Position numbers and translations under genes: made by a program. Shown here in pieces: positions 11,870 to 24,180 of a stretch of DNA of 64,000 nucleotides. The stretch is taken from the NCBI RefSeq assembly GCF_020497125.1, contig NC_059087.1, positions 11,255,925 through 11,319,924 on the forward strand, read 5' to 3'. Positions within the stretch are counted from its first letter, which is position 1, and every line of letters starts with the position of its first letter. Below the pieces are notes generated by a model. The model searched no databases. It worked only from the letters and a program-made list of their open reading frames with translations, and was not told where the DNA came from. The DNA is from Mauremys mutica. Its lineage: Eukaryota > Chordata > Testudines > Geoemydidae.

Positions 11870-13120
11870 ATCTTTGATTAGACAGACATGCCGAACCCCT
11901 GGTAACGACTCTATTACTACGTCCCAGAATTTGTTACCCTTTTGGCACTCCCAGAGCAAGGACCACAGTTTGGCACTTGGCAGGCTTAGCATTGCTGCCT
12001 TTATTGAATTCTGAGGTTCTGAGCTTTAACTCTCATGGTAACTTAATTTGTTGGGTGATATTTACAGCGAATCCTGCCCCTGTTAACCACAGCAGTAATG
12101 GTACACACCGTCTGGTTCCTAACGGCCTTTGTGTAGTACAGTATTTCCAATGGATTTCCCATGCAGGCACTGAGGTCACATATATTACAATTAGGGTAAC
12201 AAGCCTGTCTTTCTAAAGAACAGACTATTTTTCTTCTCATTTCCCTGAGACACGTTTCCCCATCTAGCCTTAGCAGGCTATGTTGATGGATTGTACCAAC
12301 CACAAACAATAACTCTGCTCCTTGAGCAAATTCAAATCAGCATTGTAATAGTTGTGGATAGCTCAGAATAACGCATAATGTTTAGAAAAATTGTCTAGGG
12401 ATATGCTGAAGACACCTGACTATATATATGCTCATTATACCCAGCTTTGTCCTTGGGAGAAGGGCTGGAGGAAAGCTCCATTCTCTGAACAATTTCAGCA
12501 CTGTGTTCTTTGACTGAGGAACAAAGCCAGGGCCCCACCAGACCTGAGCAATGGGTCATCTAGTGCCGTATCCCAGTTCTGACACTTGGCTGTGTTGGAT
12601 GCTTCTGAAGAAGGCCCAGAAGTGAACTCTCTTTGACATGAAGCCAACACACTACTTGGGCCATATTCTGAGGGCTTACATGGGACATAACTGGGTGCAT
12701 GTGTAATTCACTAGTTAGTGTGTATTACAGGTCCTCCTTGGTGCCTGATCCACAGAGAACAGGAGTCTTTTGCTGCCACAGGTAGGGAGCCTTTGCTCAA
12801 ACTGTAGCAGCTTATGCTCCTAGTTCAGGAAGTTCATGGTTCACTCCCCAGTCTGTCAGCTAAGATAACAGCTGTCACAGACCTTGTGCAAACCCTTTAA
12901 ACAACCCCACAGAAGAAAGTTTCTTCCTGACTCCCTTGCTGGCCAGTTTATGCCCTGAAGCATGAGCGCCAATAACGTTTCTACCTGTTATCTATCTAGA
13001 ATAACTGGAAATGCTATTCTAAGGCTTATTTGTTTGTTTCACTTACTGCTAAAGATCAACCTTTGAATTGTGATTCATGTCTGTCTGGAACTAATTTCAT
13101 TATTACCGTGTTAAAAGACA
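11870..13120. other. No recognised feature
   Basis: No coding or repeat signature identified. Confidence 0.35.
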
Positions 13121-13345
13121 ACCCCAGTGAAATCCTCTTTTAAAAAGGCCTTCAGCGCTGAATGCAATCAAACGCAAAACTTAATTAAAAATCCCAAACA
13201 ATCAAATGAGACGAAAGAACACATGCCCATTATTGCTGCATTAAGCAGGGCTGCTGCGACACTTGCTGTTGATGTGGTCCAGCTAAAAGTAGAGGAAAAA
13301 CAGTCAGGCCAGCATAAAAATCAATTTCCCTTTACAGCTTGAAAG
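13121..13345. other. Candidate conserved non-coding block
   Basis: Repeat-free, low-CpG, AT-leaning sequence with clustered core motifs such as CTTAATTAAAA and TTATTGCTGCATTAAG. A 71-codon plus-strand frame (13127-13342) has no recognisable domain. The conserved-element reading is a guess from texture alone. Confidence 0.25.
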
Positions 13346-13674
13346 GAAAGAGAAATGTAAATCCTCACTGATGGTTCTGGATATCCAAACTGTTAGAAAA
13401 AGACACCCAGCTGATGCATTACACAGCTCCTGGAAATCATTCATCTCTCATCTCAGTCACTGCATCGTGCACTGGAAGCACTGCCTTTTTTTTTTTTGAC
13501 AAGATGCTCATTTTCCCAGCTTCCAAGAAATCTCTAGACAGGGAGTGTCAGCTCTAATTATCCCATTGGTGCTGCAGTGACAGAGGGCTGCTGAGGAGTC
13601 AGCAGTGACACTTCTACATCTGGAGAGGGAATATGAAGCTCTGCCGATGGACTTATTGAAAGCAGCGTGACAGG
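13346..13674. other. No recognised feature; poly-T run
   Basis: Contains a T tract near 13486-13497. Otherwise nothing recognised. Confidence 0.35.
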
Positions 13675-13840
13675 GAGGATTGTGCAGCGGTTAGGGCATT
13701 AGCCTGTGTCACTTGGGCAAGTCTCTTAAGTTTTTCTATTGTGAAATGGGGATCAGAGCACCGCCCTCAAAGGGGTGTTGTCAGGCCAAATCCCTTAAAG
13801 ATTGTGAGGTGCTCAGATACAATGGAAATGGAGGCCAGAC
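13675..13840 (+). mobile_element. Tortoise-type tRNA SINE with internal deletion
   Basis: Head 'GTGCAGCGGTTAGGGCATTA' passes directly to CACTTGGGCAAGTCTCTTAA, skipping the usual B-box region. It continues through GTGAAATGGGGATCAGAGCA, AAAGGGGTGTTGTCAGG and ATTGTGAGGTGCTCAGATAC, the diagnostic SINE tail. Confidence 0.8.
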
Positions 13841-16778
13841 AAATGCCAGCTTGCTCACCACACACATACACCAGAGAAACCAGTCTGAGCAAGTGCTGAC
13901 GTTGTGAACAGAGAAGATGCAACACTTCTGTCCAAGGATCTGATCTGAAGTCCAGTCCTTTCATTAACGGCGGTCGGCTTTGAACAGGCCCTAAAGTCCC
14001 AGCACAGCAGCACTCCTGCTGTCTACCCAGAAGTCTCCTGCTCTTTTAACTTGCTTTCCAAGAATCTACACAAGTTTTAACCATGGACACCACTGAAAAA
14101 CTATCTGACCTAAGCCAAGTATAAAGCCAGACCTCCAAGGAATAAATGGTACTTACAGGAGGAGAGGGACGGAGGAGAGGTGAGCAAAAAAGAAGCTGCA
14201 GGGAGATGAGAAGGACAAGATGAAAGGACAGGAGAGAGTCTGAACTCCTCTGTGCTCTCAGACTTCACTGTCCCATGAGCTGAGACCAACACTCTACTCC
14301 TGAACTTAGGTCATCTCTCACCTGGTGCTTAATAGAACAGTGGCCAAATATTGCTGAAATAACCTATGTAACCTAGCCATTCTTCTGAGCAACTGTGTGG
14401 TCCAAAAGGCATGTGGGGCACTGACCATGTGATGAAAAGATTATTCAAGTCTCCAGCATGGATAGCATCTAGCCAGTCCTGCTACATCAGCCTTTTAGGA
14501 AGTCACAGCAACAAGGACAGGATGATTTCTGCCTGGCTAATAAAATGTTTTCAAAGGTAATCTTCCAGATTAATTCCACTCCCTGGTACGGTGTTGGCAC
14601 AGGGGAAAAGGAGTTCTGCTGTGTCTGCCGGAAGCATGGATTCAATTATATCACTTAGAGGGTAGAAAAAGGAGACAATCTGTTGGGAAAATATATAATA
14701 AGGGACTCAGGCATCCCAGTGTAGGGATGATGGGCTAACATCTTCCAGAGACTGGACACAGAGAGAAATTCACAAAGAAGTTCTCAAAGAGACCTAGGAG
14801 TAAGGTCAAAAATCACCTTGCAGAGAAGTGTGTAACCTAGTGTGTAAACACAGTTGCTAGCACACGAACTACCCAGGAAAGCTTAGAATCAGCAGATCTG
14901 GACAGGCTAAGGTGCTAGCCAGCCCGTTTTCCAACTCACAGTCACTGTTAAAGTAACTTCGAGACTTGCAAGGGGCTTACCAGCAAGGTGTTAAACAAAA
15001 AAAAAAGCTTGGGAGTTCAGCCCTATGAGACAGCAGCAGTGGTCAGAGTTGTGAGCTACTTTCCAGGAGTACATTATCCTAAGCAATAACACTTCACAGT
15101 GGTAGCAATCGAACGGAAATCTAACTGATGACCCTGATTCTCTGCACTTAGCTAGCGCTGGAATGGTAGGCTGCACTCTTAATTAGAGGAGGTAATGGGG
15201 CTGTTTGGGGACAATTGTACGTAATTGTATCACCTTCCTTCAGAAGGAAAAAAATGGGGCCTGAATGCGACTCCCTCCTTCCCTGTGAGGAAGGGGTTCA
15301 CCATCTGGCCCACAGACAGTAATCTGGCTATTTTCGGTGAACCCACCAAAAGATCTGCCTGCTCCTTGCTGCACACAGATGTGCTCAGACTACTAATTTC
15401 TGACAATTGCCAGAAGCGGATGCCCATTCTCACTCTTGTCCGTATTCTATGCACCCTATCCACAGCCCCTTAGAAAGGCAGTGAGTAGGATGCTGACCCC
15501 TTGGCCCCTGGGGATAATTTTTTTTTAATCAAGAGGGAGAAAAACTGCACACAACTCAGCAGTGAGAGTGCGTACATGTGCTGCATGCTCTTGTGAGGAG
15601 AGGGTGGGGCTGTAGAAAGGGAGTAACCCCTGGTATTCCCAGGCACCCTGCTCTGACAAATAAAAGCGCTGCCTCTGCCAGGCAGAAGTGAAAACATCAA
15701 TAAAGCTCTGACATGCCTCCTGCCATCAGCACATGCTGCCGCTGCTGCTGCTAGTTCTCAAGCCTCATTATACACTGCAAAACAAGCACCTTGTTGTAGC
15801 ACCGAGCTCCATCCTCTCTGCAGAGTGAGAGATTCCAAAGCCAGGATGTCCTAATTCATGACCAAGGGTCATTATTTTGACAAATTAGTTAGATCTCATT
15901 CATTCTACAGGGATGACTGAATTAATCAGCCTGCATCTGTCTCTCCCTCACCCCCCGAAAAAGGCCTGTAAAATGATCAGCATATTTCATTGAACCACCT
16001 TTTAAAAATCGATGACAGTTTGAGCTCAGTCACTTTTAGGCATCAGATTCAGGTACCTGACACCTGACTTACACTTTTTTCTGGTACCAGCCAAGGTACG
16101 GTACCCCAAAGAAGTTTCGTAGTCCCACTGGGTAACAAGGGAACCGAATACCTCATCATCTTTGCATTACAGATGTAATAATTATCAACTGAGTAAATGG
16201 GTCTCCTGGTGAAGCGGAAAATATATTTTGGAGACTGACTGTAAAACCCGCCCCCCCACTCTTCCATATTCATAACAAAGCCAAGACTCTATTGCTCTAC
16301 TGGTCTAGATAGGAACTTAAGAGGCACTCTGAAACTTACAGCGCTCACCTGCCCTCACGATGCCCTGCAATGAACCGGAGTCTTTGGAGCATCATTACGT
16401 GTGCTGTTAGAGTGCAATTAAATATGCAGTTAGCAAACAAGGCAAATGCTATTTCCTACTTATTCCTACTCACTTCTTTCCATGGCAGATGTGACAAACG
16501 GCTAAATATATGACATTCACCTACATTAATAGGAATGGTGCTGATAACTCAAGTAGCTTCTACGAACTATTCAGACGTGTCAGACAAGCGTGTGCCTGCA
16601 AACTGATTACGTTTCACTAAATCATGAAAATACAATATTAGAACAGCCTTTAAAAATGGGTTTAAACGTATCCTACCTTTTTTGCACAGACAACTAAAAT
16701 CAATGGAAGGACTCCCATCAGCTTAGATTGGGCTCTAAATCATTGTACTGCTTCACTAGTTGATCAGTAGTTCAGCTT
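13841..16778. other. No recognised gene or repeat
   Basis: About 2.9 kb without a repeat family I can name and without splice-flanked coding sequence. Confidence 0.3.
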
Positions 16779-16779
16779 A

Positions 16780-17160
16780 GTCTGATAATAATAATAACGA
16801 TGATGATACTAAATATTTGCCACTAAGTAGTTCCTTTCATCTGATGATGTCAAAGTACTTTGCAAATAAAGAAATCATATAACAAAACTAGTCACGTATA
16901 CTGTGATCCTCACTATGATATTTCAGTGCCTATGAACTGTGCCCATCCTTGTCATATTTCAGTTCTTATGAACTGAACCTTGCACCACCCTTTATAATAC
17001 AGGCACTGGCACCTTCATTTTACAGATGAAGTAATGGAGAAACAGAGAATTGAAGGACTTTATCCAAAATCACGGAGTGAGTCAGTGCCAGAGTTGGGAA
17101 TAGAATCCTGTTCTCGTTACGCCAAGACCTGTGCCCGATCCGCTGGACCATGAAAAGATG
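16780..17160 (-). mobile_element. MIR-like ancient SINE (reverse) with ATA/GAT-rich tail
   Basis: Motifs in order on the plus strand: ATAATAATAATAACGATGATG, TCAAAGTACTTTGCAAATAA, CATTTTACAGATGAAGTAAT, GAGTCAGTGCCAGAGTTGG, GATCCGCTGGACCATG. This is the reverse of a MIR with its tRNA-like head to the right. A local near-duplication around ATTTCAGTGCCTATGAACTG / ATTTCAGTTCTTATGAACTG lies at 16920-16977. First motif shown is 16786-16806 in part. Confidence 0.65.
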
Positions 17161-17290
17161 GAGTATTGCTATCTCTTTTTTAAGAACAGGCAAACCGAGG
17201 CAGAGCTAAGGTCACAGCCAGGCCAGAACCCAGGAGCTGCTACTTAATCCCTTGCTCTAACGGCAAGACAAGATTGTTTTTCACAGTCCA
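17161..17290 (-). mobile_element. Second MIR-like fragment (reverse)
   Basis: Contains AACAGGCAAACCGAGGCAG, AAGGTCACAGCCAGGCC and AACCCAGGAGCTGCTA, the GAGGCA / GGTCACA / CAGGA order of a reverse MIR. Divergent. Confidence 0.5.
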
Positions 17291-17317
17291 GTGACGAAGG
17301 AACATTTAAACCATATT

Positions 17318-17545
17318 GTCTAGTGCATAGTGCACTGGACTGAGATTCAGAAGATCTACCTTCTAGTCCCTGCTCAGCCACTGCCCAGCTGTGTGACCTT
17401 GGGCAAGTCACTTCCTTGCTTTATGCCTCTGTACCCTGTCCCCCCCCCGCCAGCCATTGTTTCTTTAGAGTGTGAGAAGGCAGAGGATTGTCTCCTATTA
17501 TGTGTTTGTACAGCACCTGGAACACAGTAATGCAGATACCACCAA
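17318..17545 (+). mobile_element. MIR-like SINE (forward)
   Basis: Head TAGTGCACTGGACTGAG, then GCTGTGTGACCTTGGGCAAG, CACTTCCTTGCTTTATGCC and the tail ATTATGTGTTTGTACAGCAC. A C-run lies in the middle (17441-17448). Confidence 0.75.
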
Positions 17546-18134
17546 TTTTGCTGGCATCGAAGAATAATGGAATCATCAAGTGCCCACACTTGTTATTGCA
17601 CAGAAAGAAATTACAGCACTGACTTCGGTATTCGGTCTCTGGTAGCCATGGGGGGCGGGGATGGGGGGGTGGCATTAGCAAAGCAGAAACAGCTCTTCGA
17701 ACATATTCAGGGTTAGTTTAAGGTTAGAAAAATACATCAGCTTTTCGTTACCATAAACCTGGGACACTATAGGCTAAACGGTGCTCTTGCTTTACAACCT
17801 GTCAGCCCCACTGCAGCTAATGGGGTTATGTGGAGAGAGTCAGTCATGGCACCATTTGGCCTTGAAGTTAAAAGCATTTGGTTTTGCAGCTAATCTGAGT
17901 CTACAGTTCCTCTGCGCTTCTTTTCACTGTATGGAAATGACACAGAGAACACACTTGAATGGGGAAACTTCGCGCATAGGCTCCAGCAGGAGCCGGGGTA
18001 TGGTGGAGGATAATTTCAAAGTGTTCTGTCAGATTTTAGCTGTGCATTGTCCAGTGACTCTAATGGGAATCATGCAGCTCAGATCTGCCGAATGCTTTCA
18101 CAGTGTTCCCATCGTGACAGATGCTAAACACATT
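17546..18134. other. No recognised feature
   Basis: Nothing recognised before the GATT microsatellite. Confidence 0.3.
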
Positions 18135-18159
18135 TATTGATTGATTGATTGATTGATTG
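18135..18159. repeat. (GATT)n microsatellite
   Basis: Six perfect tandem ATTG/GATT units. Confidence 0.95.
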
Positions 18160-18232
18160 CTAAGCAAGAGATAGATCCTGCACATAATTGCATGAAAATC
18201 CTGAAGCATCAACATGGCTGGAAATGCTAGAG

Positions 18233-18948
18233 CAGGGGTGGGCACATTTTTTGGCCTGAGGGCCGCATTGGGTTTCGGAAATTGTTTGGAGGGCCAGTTA
18301 GTGGAGGCTGTCTCCCCCCAAACAGCCAGGCGTGGCCCGGCCCCTGCCCTTGATCCCCCACCCCGCTTCTTGCCCCCTGACAGCCCTCCCGGGACTCCTG
18401 CCCTATCCAACCCCTCCGTTCCCTGATGGGCCCCCAGGATCCCATCCACTCCCCTGCTCCCTGACAGCTCCGGAACCCCCACCCCTGACTGCCCCCCGTT
18501 GCCCCATCCAACTCCCCCTCCTTCCTGACTGCCCCCGGGACTCCTGCACCCATTCAACTCCCCGTTCCCCACCCTCTGACCGCCCTGACCCCTATCCACC
18601 CCCTCTGACCACTACCCCGAACTCCCCTGCCCTCTGTTCAACCCCCCCGCTCCCTGACCGCGCTGCCTGGAGCACCGGTGGCTGGCAGCGCTACAGCCAC
18701 ACACCCCAGCCGGAGCCAGCCACGCCACCGCGCAGCACAGAGCACCGGGTCAGGCCCGGCAGCTGCCTGGCCGTCCAGAGAATTGCTGCAGTGGCGCGGT
18801 GCGGCGCAGTGCACTGAGGCTGCAGAAGAGGAGGAGGAACAGTGGGGGAGGGGCCGGGGGCGAGCCTCTCAGGCCAGGAGCTCAGGGGCCGGGCAGGAGG
18901 GTCCTGCAGGCCAGATGTGGCCTGCGGGCCGTAGTTTGCCCACCTCTG
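18233..18948. mobile_element. 716-bp GC-rich hAT-like non-autonomous element
   Basis: Begins CAGGGGTGGGCACATTTTTT and ends GTAGTTTGCCCACCTCTG, an inverted pair of the CAGGGGTGGGCAAACT type. A perfect 8-bp TSD TGCTAGAG lies at 18225-18232 and 18949-18956. The middle is C-rich (CCCTGAC/CCCCTG repeats) and gives long spurious open frames on both strands. No transposase is encoded. Confidence 0.9.
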
Positions 18949-18956
18949 TGCTAGAG

Positions 18957-19915
18957 GGAACTGGGGGGAAAGGGCTTTATTCTGCAGTTCATTAGCTAGT
19001 CAGACTGGGGTTTCATAGAATTGGAGTGTAGGGGAGTCCTGGCTACGTTCATAGAATCAAATTCCTGAGTACACATGCCCACGCAGGAGCAAATAATGAC
19101 GGTACAGAGCCAGCAGCATATAAGAGGATGGCAAGCCACATCAAACTACATTGCACGCTCTTGCCACCTTTAACCAATGATCTTTGCTCAGCTGTTGACC
19201 AGTCATAGCCTTGAAAATCCCCTCAGTACCTACAGAAGCAAAGGGAAAGAGTATTGTTCACTGGGTAGACCACGGTAGGGTGAGCCACGATTTCTGTGCG
19301 TTCACCGAGTCTACTCTCTGCAAGGCACCAATTAATTCTTCCCATGCCGCATTTTACCCATGATTTCATAATGCTACTGCTATGGAGATGTGTTGTGAGG
19401 CTTAAGTAATATTTGTAAAGCTCTTTGAGATCCTTGCATGACAAAAACAATATAAGTGCACAGTAGCACTGCTCCTGAAACGTTGTTGGAGGTTTTCAGC
19501 TGAATCTAGGCTGTTAAGTTGGCTAATGTGCTAATTAGCCGACACACTCCCCTAATTTTGCACATCACTTCTGGGATTTCCAAAGCCGCCAATGGGACTC
19601 AGATGCCCATTTCCAAAACAATGGGGATTTGGCCTGTGAATTGCCTAGACAACTTTGAGAATCCCATCCTATAAATCCAGATTTCATCCCAGTCGAGCGA
19701 TGGGGAACTCTGATTCACTTATTGTGCTGGTGTAAATCAGAAGCCAAATGGCATAAAAGTCTGAGAGGGGAGAGGTCCTCTAGTCCATTCTGGTTTGTAT
19801 GATACTCCAAGACAGCATGGAAAGAAGAGCTTCTCTATTCAAAGAAGCAGACGTACCTGGTCAGGACACAATCCACACACATCACCGGGTGGTGGGAATT
19901 GGTGCAATTTTACAG
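18957..19915. other. No gene; one palindromic short repeat at 19535-19680
   Basis: The part at 19535-19680 has the CAATGGGACTCAGATGCCC ... TTTGAGAATCCCATCC wording of the sauropsid palindromic repeats. The rest is unrecognised. Confidence 0.35.
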
Positions 19916-19917
19916 GA

Positions 19918-20115
19918 TTTATTATTGTTGATTTGTATTGTGATAGCGCCTTGGAGCGCAGACATAGATTCTAAGTCTGGAAAGGACCATTATGATCATC
20001 TAGTCTGAGCTGCTTAGCATAGGCCATGGCACTTCCATGAAATAATTCATGGACCAGGAGCCCATTGTGCCAGACTCTGGCCAAACACAGAACCAAAAGC
20101 CTAAATCCAGGCCAT
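19918..20115 (-). mobile_element. MIR-like SINE with nested CR1 3' tail
   Basis: MIR parts (reverse) are TTATTATTGTTGATTTGTAT ... GATAGCGCCTTGGAGC on the left and CATGGACCAGGAGCCCATTG on the right. Between them (about 19958-20040) is a reversed CR1 end: GATTCTAAGTCTGGAAAGGA, then CCATTATGATCATCTAGTCT. The CR1 piece therefore landed in the MIR. Confidence 0.65.
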
Positions 20116-20685
20116 TTTTATACCATACACGTTGAATATACTGCTTGATACGGAATCATTCTGAAGTATGCTTCTCTAATTCAGCCTCCGCCAGAAAGGA
20201 GAGCTCAGACTGAAATACATGAATATGGGTAGCCTTCCAGTATCCTGCTACCAGGTGACACACTGAACCCCGGGGCTTGACTCTCTTTTCACTGCCGCTG
20301 GTTTTACACCAGTGTCATTCCAGAGGGAGTCACTGCTGATTTACACAGCCCTGAGACAGCTCAGCATCAGGCCTTATGAATCAACCAGGGAGATGTTACT
20401 TATTTTGCCAAGAATCACGTTTCCAGAAAGGTTGGCACATTTCCAGCTAATCAGCAATGCTTCACACCTCTATAAATCCTGGAGGTTCAGCTTTCAGGAG
20501 TTGGGGGAGCAGAGCTGGCAAGAATACTGATATTCAGGATGCTGGTGCTCATTGGCTCTGGTCACTGTCAGAGTTCTGAGGTGCTTGCATATTATTGAAT
20601 CACTTGGGTCCACGTCTGTTTCACCCAGGCTTTTGCTTTCCAAAAAAAATGCACTCTTGCTAATGGCAAAACGGAGGGGTGGTGA
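20116..20685. other. No recognised feature
   Basis: Nothing recognised; short random frames only. Confidence 0.3.
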
Positions 20686-20689
20686 TGGG

Positions 20690-21590
20690 TTACTGGGAAG
20701 TAGAACTGGGTTGTTTTTTTCCCCAGAAAAATAGTTTACTGGCTGAAAAATGCAGTTTTGGGTCGACCAATGGTATTAGCAAATTTGACATAAATCTGGT
20801 GAATAGCTTCAGACCAAAAATTTGGAGGGTGCTGGATTCCCCAGGGGACTTAGGTACCCTTCATAAAGAAACGGGTGGTCCTGCCTTTATAACCACCAGC
20901 CCAGTTGTTAGGGCTCTCAGTCGGAAAGTGGGAACAGTTTTAAATCGCCACACAGGAGCTAGGACTTGAACTCAGGTCTCCGTCCCTAACTCAGGCTATC
21001 TGCCATTCGGGGGGGAGGCGAGTGTCTTTCTGTCTCTGCAGCTGAAGCTGTTCCACTTTGTATGAAACTCTTGAATAGTCATTCGAGCAGAGAGAGACTG
21101 ACTCTCTAGCTTGGTGGTTAGAGCAAAAGCCAGGGATATGGGAGCCCCACTTTTACATTCTTGTTGTTCCAGTGATTATTTACACAAAGTGCACTAGTTT
21201 TAATAGGAGAAATTGAGAGAGACCTACTCCAAATAGGTTGGTTCATAAGGGGGCAGATCTGGATTCAAGAATCTGCCCTAAAGAGGGATTTAAATCTAGG
21301 TCTCCCATACCCCAAGCAAGCGCTCTAACTTTGGGCTACTGTGCATAAGGTGCGGTTGTACCACCAACACCTCCTCATCTACTGGTTTTGGGACTCCAGC
21401 TCTTCATTTCCCTTTCTCTTATTTACGAAAGGTGATCATGCCCAGGAACAAAACAAAATGTTTCATTTTGTGTCAAACAAAACATTTAATCCGACCCAAA
21501 ATGAAATTTTTGTTAACTTTTTTTATTAGCTAAAAGTTCTGAAAAATTTCAGTTTTAATTGAATCAAACAATTCCCCCCAAGTTTCCTGG
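20690..21590. mobile_element. Long composite turtle-type repeat with AT-rich ends
   Basis: AT-rich CCAGAAAAATAGTTTACTGG-like sequence at the left and a CAAAATGTTTCATTTTG / CCCAAAATGAAATTTTTG region at the right enclose a middle with phrases such as GGACTTGAACTCAGGTCTCC and CAAGCAAGCGCTCTAAC. I recognise this arrangement as one dispersed turtle repeat, but the ends are approximate and no TSD was found. Confidence 0.5.
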
Positions 21591-22425
21591 TGTTATTTGC
21601 TATGCTTTACTGTGAAGGAAGTGAAGTCAAGGACTCTGATTAGGGGTAGGGTTCAAGGATGCTATGTAAAAGTGCAGAGCTATTTTGCTGACTCCCTCTG
21701 GCAGCGAGATCAGGAAGGTTTTATTAGCCACAACTCAGGAGTATGGAAGGTAGAGAGCAAAGGAGAGCTAATGGGAGGGACATGAGCTTGTACAAGAAGA
21801 AACCTTTGGATTAGCTAGTTCAGGAGTGTGCTCAGGCAAAACACCTATTCAAAGGAGCCTGCAAGGGCCTATTTCAGTGCAGCCTATCAGATGCCTGTGA
21901 CTTTTCACAGATATTTTCTTCTATGGAGGCCATGTGGCCAAACAGCAGCAACACACACTATAGTATTATATGGTGCCAAACATGCCCAGCTTAATCAGTC
22001 TTTCGCACTTTATGCTTATCCGCGGGTCCTCTCTGTAACTGTACCCGCAGCAGTTTGGCAGCTGTGTCATGTGCTCTTGGTTTTCAGGCAAGGTGAACAT
22101 TGGACAACTCTATTTGCATACAAAGTTCCTTGGAAAAAATGTACATACTAATGCCCAGCTCTTGGCGTTGGGAGCTGGCGGTAGCCCAATGTGGTTTCAG
22201 CTTTCACACCCAACAGTAGGCTAAGTAGGCAATTCATAACAAAAGCTGGCTACTAGTACAATTATACCAAATACAGGCAGGTACTACAAATCCATCCCTC
22301 ATAAACTTACCCCCAGTATTTAAAACAGACCAAAGCCTAACTCAGTTCAGTATCCTCATGCTCATCAGTGACAAATTTGGCCACCACCATAGATAGGCAA
22401 CAGGGAGCAAATACGTTAGGCCTGG
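21591..22425. other. No recognised feature
   Basis: Nothing recognised. Confidence 0.3.
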
Positions 22426-22427
22426 TT

Positions 22428-22600
22428 TCAACTCCAAAACACAACACACATTTGCTGTGTCCCTGTGGTCATGGCACTTAACTTCTTTGCACCTCAGTTT
22501 TCCCATCTGTAAAACGGGGCTACACGTGCATCCCCGCATTTGAGATTTATTGATGAAAAAGTGCCATGCATGTGCAAAGGATTGTCATTAAGTCCACTTT
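22428..22600 (+). mobile_element. SINE/MIR-like fragment (forward)
   Basis: Contains CACTTAACTTCTTTGCACCT, CAGTTTTCCCATCTGTAAAA and CGGGGCTACACGTGCATC, the middle and tail of a tRNA-headed SINE. The head is degraded. Confidence 0.6.
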
Positions 22601-22790
22601 ACAGATAGGAACAATAAGATGCAGAACAGGTAAATACTTGCTTGGGCAACATTTAGTGCAATGGGTTAAGCATAGTCCTACAACCCGGTACCCATTCTAC
22701 TCTCTGCTAATTATTTGCTTCACCTCCCTGTTTCCCCATCAGTACAATGGCAGGTCCTACCTCAGGAAAGTACCACAAGGGCAATTAGGA
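22601..22790 (-). mobile_element. MIR-like fragment (reverse), weak
   Basis: ACTTTACAGATAGGAACAAT and CTTGCTTGGGCAACATT resemble the reverse MIR core. A later CCTGTTTCCCCATCAGTACA could belong to an abutting forward copy. Confidence 0.35.
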
Positions 22791-23790
22791 ATGTTCATAG
22801 GATTCTTTGAAGAAAGAGATGGGAGATTCTCAGGAGATACGGCACAAGTATTTGCTATAGAATCAAAAGTTGAGTGTAGAGGGTGTGCTGCCCTGATCAG
22901 CAACCCTGGGCTAACTTCTGGCTTTTCGTACCTAAGCCACATAAGTGTGTGCGCACGTACGTTTGTGTGTGCGGGGAGCACAGCAGCCCAGAGGAGGCTC
23001 CCTGATCCATTCTGCTTGTGAAAGGCGGAACCAAGCTGAATGGATGGAAGGGACATGGAAGATGTGTTTCCAACTGCATTTCTCATGACGGCTCCAGAAT
23101 CTCTCAATGTCCCCCAACACACACTCTCATGTGCGACCAGGCTTGCTCAGGGGGCTGCTCTAGGCTTCCAGTCTGGTTGGCCTCAACCCCTTGGGGCCAA
23201 GAAGCAACAACAAGAGTTACCGGGGACCCTGCCTAATGCTCAGTGGAGCCCTGGGTCTGGATCCTTGTGCCCCTTCCCACAGGACACACACATACATGGC
23301 AGATTTTAGCTCCAGGTTCACAATTACAGCAGAGAGGCCTGGGCTGGAACAGACACAAAGCGTGAAGCTGTCCCTTTGCGGAGAGAAATGCTCCCTCTAC
23401 ATAAGCAGGGAGCTATGGTGGTGGGCAAGCCTGGGAGGAAGCCACTGCCCGTACCCCACCTGTTCTGTGTTGAGAGGACATTAGCCTCCAGAGCTGCCAC
23501 CCCAACCCATTCCACCATGATTAAATGCACTGCAGCTCTGGTAACAAGCTGCTATGGTCACCTCATTAGCTGGGTTCTTCAGATTACATTTTTAATGGGA
23601 TAATTTACCACTCCTACACCCATTTGGAATCTCCAGACAAAGGCTTATGTGCAGAGAATGTTTGCCAGCTGGTGAACGTGACTTTCTTCCCCTCAGGCAT
23701 TTTCCTGATAGACTGTATGTGTAAGTCTGAAAGCAGGATGTTCCTGAATGGTATGTTATTTCTCATGCAATTTTAAACAAGGTTTATCTA
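22791..23790. other. No recognised feature
   Basis: Nothing recognised. Confidence 0.3.
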
Positions 23791-24180
23791 GTTTGAGTAG
23801 ATTTGGCTTTTTCGGTCGAAAGTTGCGTGGCCCGAGGGATTCTCCACCAGACGAGCGGATGATCTTTTTAACACCTTCAGTTTCTGACTTTCATATCTTG
23901 CATTAAAGCAATCTCCTGTTCATGATTTATATTTATGCCAATGCCCAATTCTATTATAACTCTTCCTTCTGCTTTCTCAATTTCCTCTATTATTCTTTTT
24001 TGGCTCAAAAATATCATTTCAGTAGCTAAGTCATAGGCTGTCACTTCATATTTATGAACAGCAACATAAATGTGCATTATTACTTTGTTTTTATGAAAGT
24101 TCATAATCACTAATGCATTGATTGAATCTCCAGAAAGAAGCTTTATGTTTGACTTTGTGATCCTCCCCTCAAAAAAAAAT
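23791..24180. other. Candidate conserved non-coding block
   Basis: Repeat-free sequence. A small CpG cluster (TTTTTCGGTCGAAAGTTGCG near 23808) is followed by AT-rich, homeodomain-site-like text (TAATCACTAATGCATTGATT near 24104). No coding evidence. Conservation is only a guess. Confidence 0.25.

Noticed and set aside
13677..13720. tRNA-like A-box region as a possible tRNA gene
   Set aside because: It is the head of a tRNA-derived SINE followed by SINE body and tail. It cannot fold into a full cloverleaf.
18060..18817. Frames of 160-180 codons on both strands
   Set aside because: They fall within the hAT-like element at 18233-18948 and its C-rich interior. No conserved protein motif.
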